Source: Zerene cesonia
Lineage: Eukaryota > Arthropoda > Insecta > Lepidoptera > Pieridae
Direction of reading: 5' to 3'
NCBI RefSeq assembly: GCF_012273895.1
Contig: NC_052110.1
Coordinates: 1,178,001 to 1,242,000, forward strand
Length of the DNA stretch: 64,000 bases
Shown here: piece after piece, positions 1-15,000 of the stretch
Position numbering within the stretch: the first letter of the stretch is position 1
How the letters are laid out: each line of letters starts with the position of its first letter
Translations under genes and position numbers: made by a program
Notes under the pieces: generated by a model
The model's database searches: none
What the model was told of the DNA's origin: nothing
Seen by the model: only the letters and a program-made list of their open reading frames with translations

Positions 1-3000
1 ACTCAATTGAAGGTGTCTCTTTACCAACTCTGATGTGAAGAAATGGTGTAAGCTGTAGAACATATAGAAAAAGCGTGGATAAGTAATCCGACAACAAAAA
101 TGGTAGTTTAGAGATTAGAAAACTAAAACAATCGATAATTAATGGTTTTCATAGAATATTAGTTTTGTTTCAAGACGACAGAGCTTTTTATCCCTAACAT
201 TGTAACCCACTACGTGATACCACACAACGGTGGGTGAGGTTCAAAGATTAGTTAGCCAAAATTCACAGGTGCGCTGTTTCTACAAATCTCAAATTATAGA
301 ATTTGCCTATTGTTTATAATATGTATGTCGCAAATGCGTTCATTGATGGATATTAAATTTTTAGAAATTACCGAGGTTTTTTTTATGTACTTTTGAGATA
401 TTATTATTGACCGAACATTTTTCAAAAAATACTATGAGTTATTGCAAAATAAAAAAGCTATAAATATTTTGACTTTGACATAAGCACACACAAAATTTCG
501 CCACCCTCTTCGTTTCATGGCAATTGACACATACCCATCGCCGCGCTCATTGCCCCAATTCGCTGCGGTTTTCGACCACACATCGCCCGCTCTCACTGCG
601 ACCACACCACGTTATCATTTGCTCCTGATTGGACGCGCCTTTACCGTGTAATGCAGTTAGTTGAATTAGCAGTACATTACTCGCGTATACGCTATTCGCG
701 GCGCTGATAACGAGATTTGGACTAATCCTTTACAATAATTCGCGATAGGTAGATTACTGAGGCATCGACAGGCACCATACCACCAATATTCTACTAGGAC
801 CACGCCTCACAGCCAATGACAACGGATTTTTCAAACTAACTTAAAGGATTTGATCAGAGAATAACATGGGTTTAGCCCTTAAGTACATCATAATACACAA
901 AGAATAAACAATTCTAAAACCACGCAATACGGTTTTAAATGTAAAAACGATAGGATAATAGCGTTAACACCGTTGATTCATGCAAATATGTATTGCACAA
1001 AACTCCTGCACCGTCCATCATAGAATATAAAACAACGCAGATACGTGATTCCATTCATATTTTAATATATTTTGTGCGTTCTCGATTTGCATTTTATTTA
1101 TAAACGAAGCAAATCAGACCGTTAGTGGATTAAGTTAAATTAGATTTATATGGAGCTTTGTATTTAGTTATGTGTATGCATCGTATGTTGGCGCATAAAG
1201 AGCTTAGCTGGCATCGTATAAAGCTAGCTAAATCCCAGTTAAACCAATAAAAGGGTTTTATTAAATGAAAACCTATTGGATTCACCGACGGCGGCTCGGC
1301 GATACTGCATTTTGTACTAATAAAGATTAACACACACTGGAAGCCTGAATACGCCATAACGACCATGAAGCTGGAACGAAAAACGCATATTTAAGTGGAC
1401 GGAAACCTCTGACGCCGCCAATAAGATTTCTATCGCCAAACAAACTCTACAATTTTCACTTTACTTTCATATCTTCACAGTATTTGTACAAAATATGCGA
1501 CACATTACCCTAATAACATCAGACAACCAACTATATTTTTTATTAACAAATGAAGATTTATTCGATTTTTACATCATAAAACGCTTATTCATATACGAGA
1601 AATTTGAATAAAGTATTCGCAGCGCATCATTTAGTTGCAAAAAATAATAAAAACGCGCGTTTTTTTACCGGCGTTTCTTCCGTTCAGTGTACGACGTGAA
1701 CCCTTTCTATGAGTTAAACACGGCTTATTCGATTAGTAAGGCCACTGATTGAATTAAGGTGAACGCACTCGCGGTTCTGCGGATTTAGTTTATAGGGTTT
1801 GACTTTCGCTAATAAGATATCGGTTATTTAATACCCTAGTTAAATAAATTACCTTTTTAAATTGTACCATAAAAACATTTCAGAGATGTATCTAGCTTGA
1901 ACGATAAAACTACCTTAAAACAATAAATAAGATGATTATATACTTTTTCCTTTGTTATTATGCACCTTAATTATTTTCATCCCCTGAGCTATAATTAGAC
2001 AAAGAGCTGGTGCTAAAATAAAGCGATTTCCTTATCAGTTTTGCTGTTTAAAGTAAATGCTTTACTAATTCCAGGGCTCATATATTAAATTTCAACGAGC
2101 AGCTTTTTAAGAAACTCCCAGTTTAGAGAACAAATGCTATTCATGCTATAAGAAAAATTATAATAGGAAACTAATATAAAAATGGTTGGTGAGATTTTTA
2201 ATATAAATATTATCTCAATTCTCTATTATACACATATGAAGAGCTAAAGATATAATTGTTGGCTTTATGAGCCTGTTTAATGACAAACATTGAATGTGAG
2301 CGTCTGACTGCTTCAGCAGGAGTTGGTCCAGCTCGCAACGGGGAAGGGAAAACACCTCCACATAAGATCGGCGTGAATTGAATGGGGTTGGCGGAGGCCC
2401 GTAAAATCTTCCTCACCCCTTCCATTTCTTTATTCTCATCGATAAAATTCCTTATTCCTTTATTCTTAAAAGGCGGGTAACGCATTTTCTGAGTTACTAC
2501 CAATGCAAATGTTCACGGTCGCTGGTGGTTACCGTCAGCTCCGTTGCCCGCTATGACATAAAAAACTATAGAGATGATTGATGTTTCGTATTTATTTAAT
2601 AATAGCTGTGCACCGCGGTTTTACTCACGTAGTACCTAATTATACAGCCTTAAGCCTACCTCAATAAATGGGCTATCTAACATTGAAATAATTATTCAAT
2701 TCAGACCAGTAGTTTCTGAGATTACCACGTTCAAAACAAACAAACTCTACAACTTTATAAAATATTGTATCAGAAGTTAAGATAAGATATAGATATCTAT
2801 GCTAATAAATCTAGATATTAATTTTGTTCGTTACCATGATTCAAGCTCCCGAATCAAATAGTCTCTATTCAAAACATAAAACAGTAACCCACTGGTGATT
2901 ACAAACATTTTAATCATCAGAAAACGCCAATAAATACTAGCGCAAGAAATCATTATCTTAATGAGCGGTAGACGGAGCATGGAAGGTATTTTTTTCCGTA

Positions 3001-6000
3001 AGAACACCACAATCGAGACTCAGAATTCATAATTTACATAATTCGTAATCGTTTGCTTGCGTTTGTTGTAGTGTTAGCGTGGAATATAAGCTTGTATAAA
3101 GATTAAGATATTTTATATAACGCTAATTTTGAGATTTTTTAAGAAGTGAAAAAATTTGATCACGAGTCGGGATTTTAAACCGTGTCTTTTAGCCAATCCG
3201 TAGCAAAAAGACGCCGGTTCGATTATTTAAAAATATCTAATTTATAAAGTATTTAAATTAAACTAAAGATTAACTAATAGACTAACAGAAACTAATAATA
3301 CTATAAATGTGAAATTTGGTTTGTGTCTGTCTCTTCTTCACGTCTAATCACTTAAACCATTTCGGATGAAATTGTGTTTAGATGATTTGAAATTTGATAA
3401 AGGACATAGTGTATTTTTTCCTCTGACTGCGTGAGCGAAGCCGTTAATAATATATCGTTAATATGAATGTTAATCACATTTTTCATGACTTAGATTTAAA
3501 TAGAAGTTGATAAATTTTGTATGTTCTCTCCATCCAACTTACGTGATAACTTCTTTATTTAGAACACGCATTTATTAATATATTTGTATATCTAACCTCC
3601 TTTAATTATAACCAAAACATAGGCCATAAAATCGCTACTAACTTACGCAATAGCAAATAAACAACTCCTATAAAATCGCTGTCACCAGCGCCCTACAGCA
3701 TCGTCTAATCATTTTAATTGGCGACACAGTTGCTCGTGGCTAATGTACAAATAATACTTTTGTTTTTAAGTGTTTGCGGGAAAAAAAAACTCTGGACTGA
3801 AGCAACGTTCAGGAATCGATATTTGAAGGTCGAAAGAATCATTAGGTCATGCTTTTGTATTCAGCATTTATCAAAGAAAACACAAACATACATCGCTAAA
3901 TGTTAATACTTATGTAGACGTGAAACATAGTTAGAAATTTATTTATTACTACGACAACTTTGTTTCTCTAAGCGCTTGAGTTTTTAAAGCGAAGGTTTGG
4001 GAAGGAAGCTTAGTTTAATGACTGCTAACGACTACTGGGATTACAACCATTTAGGTTGCAGGTAATTCTGTAAAACAGATACAGAATCCACTATACCTAC
4101 ATAAACTAGCTTATTTTTCACAATTCATAACTTTCGAATTTCACAACCTCTAATGTTCAAATCAACATCTCTATGATTAAAGTTTATATTAATTAATAAA
4201 GTTAAAAATAATTAATAATAGCTCTTCACGCTTCGTGTTACTTACTTTTATACAAATTATATAATCCTGACAATCCTTATCAGGATAATAAGATAATAGA
4301 AGGGAAAGAGAATAAGACTCATGAAACCAATGGAAATGTCACCGATCCCTAAGTTTCAATTTATCTATCCGTTTAAAGTGGGTCAAAATCGAGTCGAAAA
4401 GAAAGCTAATAAGGCTGTTACGACTGATATTTGTGAATTTTATATCACAGTACATATTATGTGAAATACTGTTTAGGTAACCTGTGTGAGTGTGTATTTC
4501 AAAAAGCTAGCTAGCGGTTTCGGTCTGAAAGCAACAACCAACTAAACATTTGAATTGATATTTTCGCGACCCACTTAGTGAGTCATTCATGAGTCATTAA
4601 CAAATTCAAGATGTAAACTAGGGTGACATGATGAATATGCATGTATTCAGTGCTTGGTAACAGCGTGCTTGAAGTAAAACCACCCCAGCGGCAAGTAATA
4701 ATCGTCTAACATAATATTTACTTTGTATTTTGGTTATGAGCGATAGCGAGTGAAAATGTACTATGTTATTTATATAGTGTACGGTTTAATGAAGATAGAT
4801 TAGAGAAAATATATTTTATAAAAAAAACAAGGAATGTTATGTAATGTGGAACGGTAAAGGGTTTAGCAATTGTAATAGCAATCGAATAATGCCGTGATCT
4901 GTTTCCTTGAAATTAAATTCAACGAAAACTAAGGTCATATTTTTTGATGACTAGATATTTCATACCACATACACGATTACATTGTATGGTCCGTCTTTAT
5001 AACACACTCTCCACACATGTATATATTAAATTTATCAACTTTCATTCTATCTGATTTCCGAACGTTGTTCCGATGTGTTTTTTTTAATCTAAAATGGCGG
5101 CGGGGCACGCCATATTGATTATTCCGCTAGCCTCTTCAACTGCAGACCCTACATTATCGGGCGCGCAATCTGGATACGATTAAAAGCAATAAAGCATTGT
5201 GGATTCGCAAACAAATTTGCATAATTAATAAACTAATTAAAGAGAAAAAAGTTAGCCTCGTAATAACAGTGTGGGATTTACGTGAAAGTCGAGTTTCTTG
5301 TAATTTTTTTCGTTGGATGAGTTTTTGTTATGTTAATATTGTTTACAAGTCGAAGTTTTCCAGCGCTTTAATGTAATTTATTGCGAAATGTGTGTACTTG
5401 TGTAATACTTGGTTATGAGAGACTATACATTTTAAAACGTTTGATGGTTTAATTTATTCGAATTAAGTACATTATGTCTTTTTTATGTGGACATCGCATT
5501 TACGCATTCTCACGGAGAAAGGGTGCTTGGTTATGTCGAATGGCCACTGTAAGAGTGGATTACCAACTCTTCTGTGTTCCATCAAAACGCTACATAAAGG
5601 TTAACAGATGCCTTCTAGGGAAGCGCGCACCATCTTAGACCGCATCTTAGCTTACCATCAGGCGAGATCGTGGTCTATCGCTGCCGTATTCCGAATAAAA
5701 AAGCCAACCGGAAGTAAATAACAGTGAAATTCATGAGAATGATTGCGGAAATGTTTAGAGACATCTCGTGTAGTCGTCGTAATCACGTATTAAATGCGTT
5801 TTGGTGGTGTATGTTTCCGATGTAGACATAAACAGATATTTAAAAATATATATTTTAGAGTCCATATAAGCTTAATTTGAAATAGTATTCTATCCTACAT
5901 TAACAAACCAGCTTATTCCAATATCAGGCCACTAACTTAGATATTAATTGATTATCTGTTAAAAAGTTATTTATAAGAAATATCCTTAATCCCCAACACA

Positions 6001-9000
6001 CATACAATATACAAACGAAAAACAGTCGTAAGATGAGTAACTTTGACACCATAACACAATAACCTTCATCAATTACTAATTAATGAAAAAGTTTTTACCT
6101 CATGTGCGAATCCATTGTTAACAGCGGTCACAAGAAACAAACTGCCAATTACGAGAGCTTATGGCGAGAAAAACTAAGTATTCATTACGCTGGTAATGAT
6201 TTTCACACTTCTGTATATCTACTGTTCTAAGATTTAACAGAAACGTTACAATGTTCAGGAAATGTTTACATTGTATAATAGATAGGTATACAGTAGCATA
6301 ATGCGGTCTTATTTACCCTTTTCCTATCTTTTATGCATAATTACTTTGATCAACATTGTATGCAGTTTATGGAGTTCTTACTTCGATTCATCAAAACCGA
6401 ACTATTACGATGTATTATTAGTAAACACAGTTGTTTAGTTATTATCCTACATATAGTTACTAATACCTTTACAAGGCATTAGTAATGTTTATTAAATTTG
6501 GTACTGAGACATAGATTTTCACCTACACATAATATATAAATATCGTGAGTTGAGCCGCAAGCTCGGACAAGTGTTTCTGCGCGTTAAAGTTTTCAATTCA
6601 ATATTAACGATTTGTATCTAATAATCAGTTCAATAATCTTCTTCGAAATACTTCGTCACAAAACTCAACTATACAAAAATCTTAACATAGAGTTGTTGTG
6701 ACGTAAGAGAAAGACAAACCAAATACACTTTCACATTTATAGTACGAGTAAGATATGTTTATAAGAGAAAAAAACAAAAGAACTTTTCATATTCAATTCC
6801 GTCGATTGCTTCATTTCACCGACAAACTTGGTCAGTAATTAACTGGATTTGAACGCTTTAAAATATCGTTAAAACTGCACTCAAATCAGCAGACAACCCG
6901 CTATTTACCAACAGTATCCAAATACAATTTGGTACGGAAGCGAGGCCGTTCCTACCTCGTCGCATAAAACTTTCAGCGCGCATGTGATGGCCAGATAATT
7001 ACTGGTCACGCAATGGCGCGCATTCAGAGGGGCAGCCAGATCGATGGAGGAGTCGGTCTAAATATTTATAAGGAAATTGTATTGGACTGGCGTTGTGGGC
7101 TGGAAGCTAGAAGTAGTATGTCTTGTGAGGCGCTGTTAGTAGTATGAACCGAGCTTATGCTGTTTGTGCATCTGCTTTGAAATGAACTGGAATGAGTGAA
7201 GTTCAGTTGAAAAAGATTAATGTAAATAGAATTTTCACAAGCTGATACTTTTATATAATAGACCTTTTATAGAATAATATTACACTAGGGGTCCGCACCG
7301 GTTTCGCCCGTGGTGAATATATGTCCTAAAGCCTTCCTCAATAAATAAGCTATCTAAAACTGAAAGAATTTTCCAAAACGGACCGGTAGTTCCCGAGATT
7401 AGCGCGTTCAAACAAACAAAGAAACTCTTCAGCTTTATAATATTAGTCTAAATATAATTTTTAACAGATGATACCTATATACATCATCACTTGCGTAAAG
7501 CAGATTTCAAACTAAGCTATAAGATAATACCATTGCAAATATGCTATGGTCCATGTACCATAGCTCACTCCTGAACCACACATGTTTTGGATGGAATTTA
7601 GTGCAGAGATAGAATGAGACCCGAGAATGGACGTAGGTTAGTTTTTATAAAATAAATCCTAAGTGATTGTTGAATCCCGAAACTGTCTATTCTTTCCTTA
7701 AACCACGCGAGCGAACATTGCAAGTTTAATTTTTAAACTGAATAGTAATCAAACTGCCCACTGTTTCTTGTGTGTGATAAACTTATAGTACACATAGTAA
7801 AACTTAGTTCAGTAGACAAAATGCATCTCATCTTTATGTATGTATGTGCTTCTGAATGCGTTATGCAGTTTGTCTTACATTTGATTTTGTTTATTATTGT
7901 TTTCATCATAGAATAATGGTTTATATTTACAAACCTTACATAACAAGATATAAGACTCAATCGACGGTATAACTAGGCAAAACTTTCCCATTTCTTTGTG
8001 CCCTCGCCACCCCAAGCTACCCTCGAAGAATCGGGGCGTGGTTCCTTCAGAGAGCATCTTCTGTCTCCCTCCACCATCCGCATTTCACTACATCCATCCC
8101 ACTCTAGCATTCGATCCTATCTATAGCTGTGTAGTTGAAAGTGATCTGGAATAATGCTTTCGGTAATTTGTTCCCTAAATTATATTGTAATAAATTATGG
8201 CCACTTTGAAGACTGAACGACGTACCATTTCGATTTATACTACTAAATTATGTCAAATATATACTGAATTAGATAACAAACTTTCACTTATAATATAAAC
8301 AGATATTATCTAATAACTGATTGAATACAATGAAATAATTGTCTCTGAAACAATTTTCTTATCATAATATTTTCCATGATTTGTTAGACGGTTAATTTCC
8401 TTTTGGTTGTTTCTTGGTAAACTTATTGCAATGAATTTAGAAACAGAAAATAGTAAACCAAAGATAAACGATTGCTCTTTTCTTGTGTCATCGTCGGTAA
8501 AGGATCTAGCTAGTGAGACTGACGGTAAGCACTACCACCGCCCATGAACATTTGGAGAGGAGGTAAGGTCCATTACAGACCTCCGCCTCTACAAATGGTT
8601 AAACAAATTCACTTGAAAAAGGTTAACCTTTTTAATAAAGAAGGAATTAACGAGAGAAATAGAAGAAAAGGACTAGGAAAGGCAAGGAAAAGGACGTTTA
8701 AACGACATTCCCAATAAAGGATTACCATGAAGAAGGTACCCAATTCAACTGCTTCATTTTGCTTATTTTATTCTATAGCTCCGTGGGATTTTAACAGATT
8801 GATGTAAATCTTCTTGTATTTGATAGGAAATTTGTCATTTGGTTCATTTTTAACAATCTGGACTGGTAATTCCTTCCCGAGAAAGGTCTGTGATGTTTTT
8901 AGTAGAAAAGATGTAAGTTAACGTAAAATATATTTAAAATAATAATACACGTACTCCCATGGTGTAATCCGCTATCTACATCTATGGAAAATCGAACCCG

Positions 9001-12000
9001 TCAGCTGTGGCAACACAGCGTGACGATCATAATCACTAAGCATAATCTTGCAATTATTAAATACTAGCTGCGCCCCGCGGTTTCACCCGCGTAAGTCTGT
9101 ATCTAATAGGAATATCTACATACCAAATTTCATTGCATTCGGTTCAGGAGATTTTGCGAGAAAGAGTAACAAACATACACATACCTTAGAAGCTCGCATT
9201 TATAATGTAAGTAGGATAGCAGGAAGTAGGATAGTAGGATGGGATAGTAGTTAAAAGCAAGTCGCTAGGATTCTATTTGACACTTTTTTACGTACGTTTT
9301 GTAAAATATCATTTTCATTATTAACAATTTTGACGGACAGATAAACTAAACATATAAAGAAGCTGTAAAACCGACCTTGTGTTTTATCAGATACGTAGTA
9401 ACTCTTTGTTATAACCAAATTTATTAACATTAAACACATTATTCTGCTTATTGAATATGACCATTTAAAGAGCTTCTAATAGGAATACAGACAGTTAGAA
9501 TCACTTTTTTCACTTTGTCTCGATGCTTAACAGCCTTATATCTAAACCATATCCTTATCCTTACCCTTCCCAGTCCTTTCCTTTTTACCTCTCGCCAATC
9601 CTTTCTTAATCTCTTCCCAATTTAAAGTCGGCAATCCATTTGTAGAGGCGTCCTTATGCCTCTCCAAATGTTCATGGGCGGTGGTAGCGTTTATCATCAG
9701 GCGACCCACCAGGTCCATTGCCGACTGTGACATTAAAAAAAAAGTCTGCCACTTATTGACTATATTAACTAAAAACTCATACTTCTTAAGTCTGCAATTA
9801 ATAAACGTACCGTAAATCGTAAACAGTTATTATAAATTTTTATATTACAAAAAGTGCATTATACTAAGTGCATGAAATCTTCCTCAATCTACGTATCAGA
9901 TATCGTATTTCCTAGAAGTTATTTTCCGTTATCAAGTTAAAAACACTATTAAAAGCATGGGCGAGTTCCACATCACTGCCATGGGGGAATGTACAGAATT
10001 ACCGCATCGACGTTACAAGACCGAGTTTTGTAATCGTTTATTTAATAAAATGAACAATAATTCATAATAAGACGTAATGTTATAGAGGGTATTGTTCTTA
10101 CAATTGGCATAACAGCAATTCAATGATTTACGTAAATAAGTAATAAATGTTAAGCTTAAAATTGAGCGCATTTGCCTGTGGATTTAAAAGGATGCTAAAG
10201 GTGACCGGTGGAGGCTACAATGGAATATAAGGAAAGCTACAATTAATGGTCCATATGGAATAACAATACCTTATAATAATTTAAGAATCGTGGCAACAAA
10301 CATTAGCAGACGTTAGAGTATAATTCATCTGCACGATTAGGATTTTAACGATTTGATCAAAATTAATAGTTCATATTAATCAACAATGTAATATTTGACT
10401 ATTGACTATTAAAATAATTAATAAAATACCCGATAATTTCAAGAAACTACCAGTAAATCTATTTAAAAACAGATTGACGAACTGGTTAATAGTGAAACAA
10501 TTTTCGATTATTAATTTTTGCACACCCAAACTATAATTTGTACACTCTTGCAAATAAATATAGTTTGAATTTGAATTTGGTGTTCAAATCTAATCAATTT
10601 GAAGGCACAACCTCTCACAGCGTACTGAACACATCGCGATTCGTGCGCCTTATCGAGCATAGAAGCACGCAGTCACGTACGCTTAGTGACGTCCTCACCT
10701 TGACGATGACCATTTCAACGGCATACAAATTGCCTTCGTGCATTTCTAAAGCTTGGATACGCACCAAGCTTGAGGCTTATGCGTGCACCTATCGCGTGGT
10801 TGCGTGCACACAACATATAACGGCTAGGCCACGTGGTGGAAACACGCGAACGTGTACTATCTGTCAATGGATAGCGTGATGGTTGCTGATTTTTAATCAT
10901 GGCGTCGCGTGTGACTGCTGTGGAAGGTCGAGATGTAATTATGATTTTCCCGTTGGATCCATATCCCACGAGAATTGGCGTCTAGATGTAGCAGCTTCTG
11001 TTAAGCCACTTCGCACTACTGCATCTGACACGTGTTCTTTGATAGCTGTAAGTCAATGAAGTGAGCATTGGTTCTAACGTTGGAATCAATAAGTGTTCCT
11101 TAATTGATAACATTCTTCATTTTGATGCACTTGTTTATTTTACTTTTACATTCTATTTGGAAATCAATTTATTAAATACTGTACCCAATAATCAAGATTA
11201 TGTTTTTTTTACTCATTCACAATTGATATATTATCAAATATCGAACAGTATAGAAGAAACAGTAGCTAATTCAATAAATATAAACAAAAAGCACTCGAGA
11301 AGAACGAAAATGTAATGAAACTCATATAACTATTCTTCATCTATATTAGAAATTTGCAAAACACAGCTACTATAACGGAGACTAATGAAATAAAATGAGA
11401 AATAAAAACGCAGATTATAAAATTTTATGACCGGAGTATTGCTTAGCTTTGGGAGAAGAAACATCGACCTGCGAGCGGCCTAAACTCTATAATAAAGAAA
11501 TGCTTACTCATACAGACTCATAATAGTAGCCTCTTTCATCCCTAAATTTGCATATCTCATTGTTAGTTGCACTCAGTAATTTTTGGCTTAATACGCCCTT
11601 AAGTCGGGAATGTATGAAATCACAGGTTTAATGTGACTAGCTTTCTCAATTTGAATTTTGGCTGGTGCTGACCGTTTGACTTTTAGTAAAATTAAAAATC
11701 TCAACAAAAAATGATTGTAAACATGGATAGAAGAATTCAGTCACATTTATAGCAAAAGACTAACCGAATAGGCAGGAAATTTTGCTTAAACTTATTTCAT
11801 GTTTGCAAAACCTGGTCTAGGATAATATTCATATTATGTGCTGTTTACCCTTTAATGAAAAATGCACAGAAAACGCTTCTAAATGATGACTGCAGGAATA
11901 GACATATAAAAATCATAAAGATATTTCTTTATTGCAGAACAAAAGTTTATTTTCCTATTATTTAAATATACTGCTTTTTTATCAATGTCAGTTGGTGGGT

Positions 12001-15000
12001 CGCCTGATGGTAAGCGCAACCACCGCCCACGAACATTTGCATTCGGGTAAGGTCGTCTTCAGTTCTTACGCCTTTACCTAAACACAGGATTAATAAGGTG
12101 AATAAAGAAAAGTACTCAAAAGGGTAACGAAAAGGATACGTCGATTGATTGAATAAATTAATATAAAAGACGTAAATATTAGTGGGTAAACCTGCTACAC
12201 GATGTTTTAAAATCAGATATCAAGTCTTTAGTTTTTATATTATTTCTCATATACTTTGGCATTAATAGACATATTGTAAAATAACGTTATTTTAACATCG
12301 TTATCCCGTTGCTGTCAATGGATCGCTGATATATGTCTTAATTATCGGTGTGCTTTGCGCGTGCGCAGTGGGGGACAATTCAATATGCTTGTACGTAGTA
12401 TGCAACTGTGTGTTAGTGTGTAAATGATCTTATAAATTGTGGCATTATTTGTGGGTATTTTACCCTTTGGGTACCTTGTTAGCAGATAAATAAATACCTT
12501 TGTTGAACGTGTTTTGGATGTATTTAAATATCATGACTAAAATCTTATTAATTTCTCGAACATTCTGTGAAACACATTTGGGTTAGGATTATGAATTATT
12601 GCCACTGCCCATATAAATAGATAATAGCTAACTCCGAGGTGATAAATAGTGATATACTCTATCAGTCACGTGAAATATATGTAATATGCCACATATTTTT
12701 TATTTAAGAGTTACCAAAGAGACCGAACGGATGGTAACGACCAATATCGCTGATGAATAACTTCAGCGGCCTTATGCTTGTGAAAATGAATAATATTTTC
12801 TTCTGATAAAGGATGAGAAAATGATTTATAGTGAGGATAAGAGAAGGTACTGGGAAGAATAAGGATAAATGCTTCCAAATAATCGCTCGCCCGTTCTCGG
12901 CTGGCCCAATACGTACCGAAGCGTGCGATTCCCGCATTAAGAATATCATAGAGTAAAGGGTTGATGTATTCTAAGAAGATAAAGATAATGGTATATAAAC
13001 TAGGGTCTGTTTTGTGTTTCCTCGTAGAGGAGTACGTCAAGACTAGTGTCTCAGCGTATGACACGCTAGGCTAGGTGCTTAAGGCAGTGAAAGCTCCTGA
13101 AGCAACGTAACGCAAAAAAGCTTCTAAAAACATAATCGCCGTCAGTAAATGTTTTCCAAAGCATATTTTTTTGTGTAACTATAATTTCGTTTAAATTAAA
13201 CTATCAGTAGTTGAACTTATAGCCAAAAATTTAAGAAAGTATGAAACTAATACAAAAATAGGCTAATTTACTGGTATATGTGTGGAAATAATTGCTCATT
13301 AATGGATGAAGTTGTCTTTTAACACATGCTTCAATTTTATTAAATTAATAATTTAAAACCACGACCTATACTATTTTTATTTATTGAACCAACAAAACAC
13401 TTTTCCCCGAACATGCTTAAGTAAACGGGAATCGAATTTTGGACATCGAAACTCGTATGTGTAAGCCGACACTAAACAGTGGCTTACCACAACTCAAATG
13501 TCATGAACTTACCACCCAAATTTCAACCTTAAATCTTGAAAATTAAGCTCAGAGTTACATAAAAGCTCGTTCACTAAAAGCGTCGCTGCGAATTAAAATT
13601 AAACGTGTTTAAAATAAGGTTGTGATTTCCTTGGAAGCAATAAGTAGCCCGTGTGCAGTATTAAGTTACTAAACCAAATCATTTTCCGTATCATTAAACA
13701 TTTAACTTCTTAACGTCAGCTTTAGTTTGACCTTTTTGCGAGACGAAAGGGTTTGAAAAGGTTTTACAGGGAATTATCTCAGAACTGCTGTCGCACGATA
13801 TTGTATTGTTTTCACGCCTGTTTATATTATTATCTTAGGAACTACAGTCTTCATATATGTATCTTGTGTCGGAGATTTTCCGTACAGTACATTATTTAAA
13901 TATCGGTTGCCGTTTGTAGTTAATAAATTTCACTCAATGCAGAATCTTTTCTCCATTCACAGTAAGATGTTGTGTTCTAAATATTTATTAGGAGATGACA
14001 TACTGTAAGTACCCGAAAGAATATAAAATAACATACGTTAGGTCACAAGGCATTTGTGTTGTTTAGTTACAGAAAAACCGGGCAAAGAATATTTTTCTGT
14101 TATTTGCTTAAAATATGTGACAAAAATGGATTAAATTAAAAACTATTTTTGACGGATTGTGGGCACTATTCTCTCATTATATTATTATTTAATAAAATTA
14201 TGTATTAAACTTATAATAGACGTATATCACAAAGAGAAAGCATGTTTTAAACAATTTATTAATCCTACTAATATTGTAAATGCGAAAGTTTGTAAGGATG
14301 TGTGTGTGTGTTTGTTGCTCTTTCACGCAAAAATTACTGAAACGATTGCAATGAAATTTGGTACGTAGACAGCTGGACAACTGAAATAACATATAGGCAA
14401 CTTTTAATCCCGACATTCCAATGGACTTACGCGGGTGAAACCGCGGGAAGCAGCTAGTAATTAATAATTAAGGGATAAATTACCATCAGTTAAATATAAA
14501 ACTTCAACGTTAACCGTACACATTTCGCCTTCAATTCACAACCAGCAAGTCATTGTCCTTTGAAATTCATGAAAAAATCTAATAACTCAGATTAATTTAA
14601 TCACGGGGTTCTTAGAAGCGGTTTCTTTGTCCAATATAGTTCTTTTGAATGCTTACTGACGCAATCGTTATGTACGAATTAGCGTATAAAATGTGTAACA
14701 TATATGTAGGAAAATACGCTACAGTTTTTACTTGAGCTTGAAGTATGTTGAGAGGCCTGGAGATGAAAACTTTTTAATTTTAGAAAAGTGCAGAAAACTT
14801 TCTTCTGTCTGATTTTCATAGATAATTTTGTTTACAACTATCTAGCCTCATTAACTCCCAGCTAAATTTTACATCGGATCGTCTACTTCCACGTCCCTTC
14901 CATAGATTATTAACACACAATACGATGTGTGTGTACAATGATAGTAATTACATAATGATAAGTCGCTTAAACGGTGCCCGCGGAGGATGGGGTAGCGTCA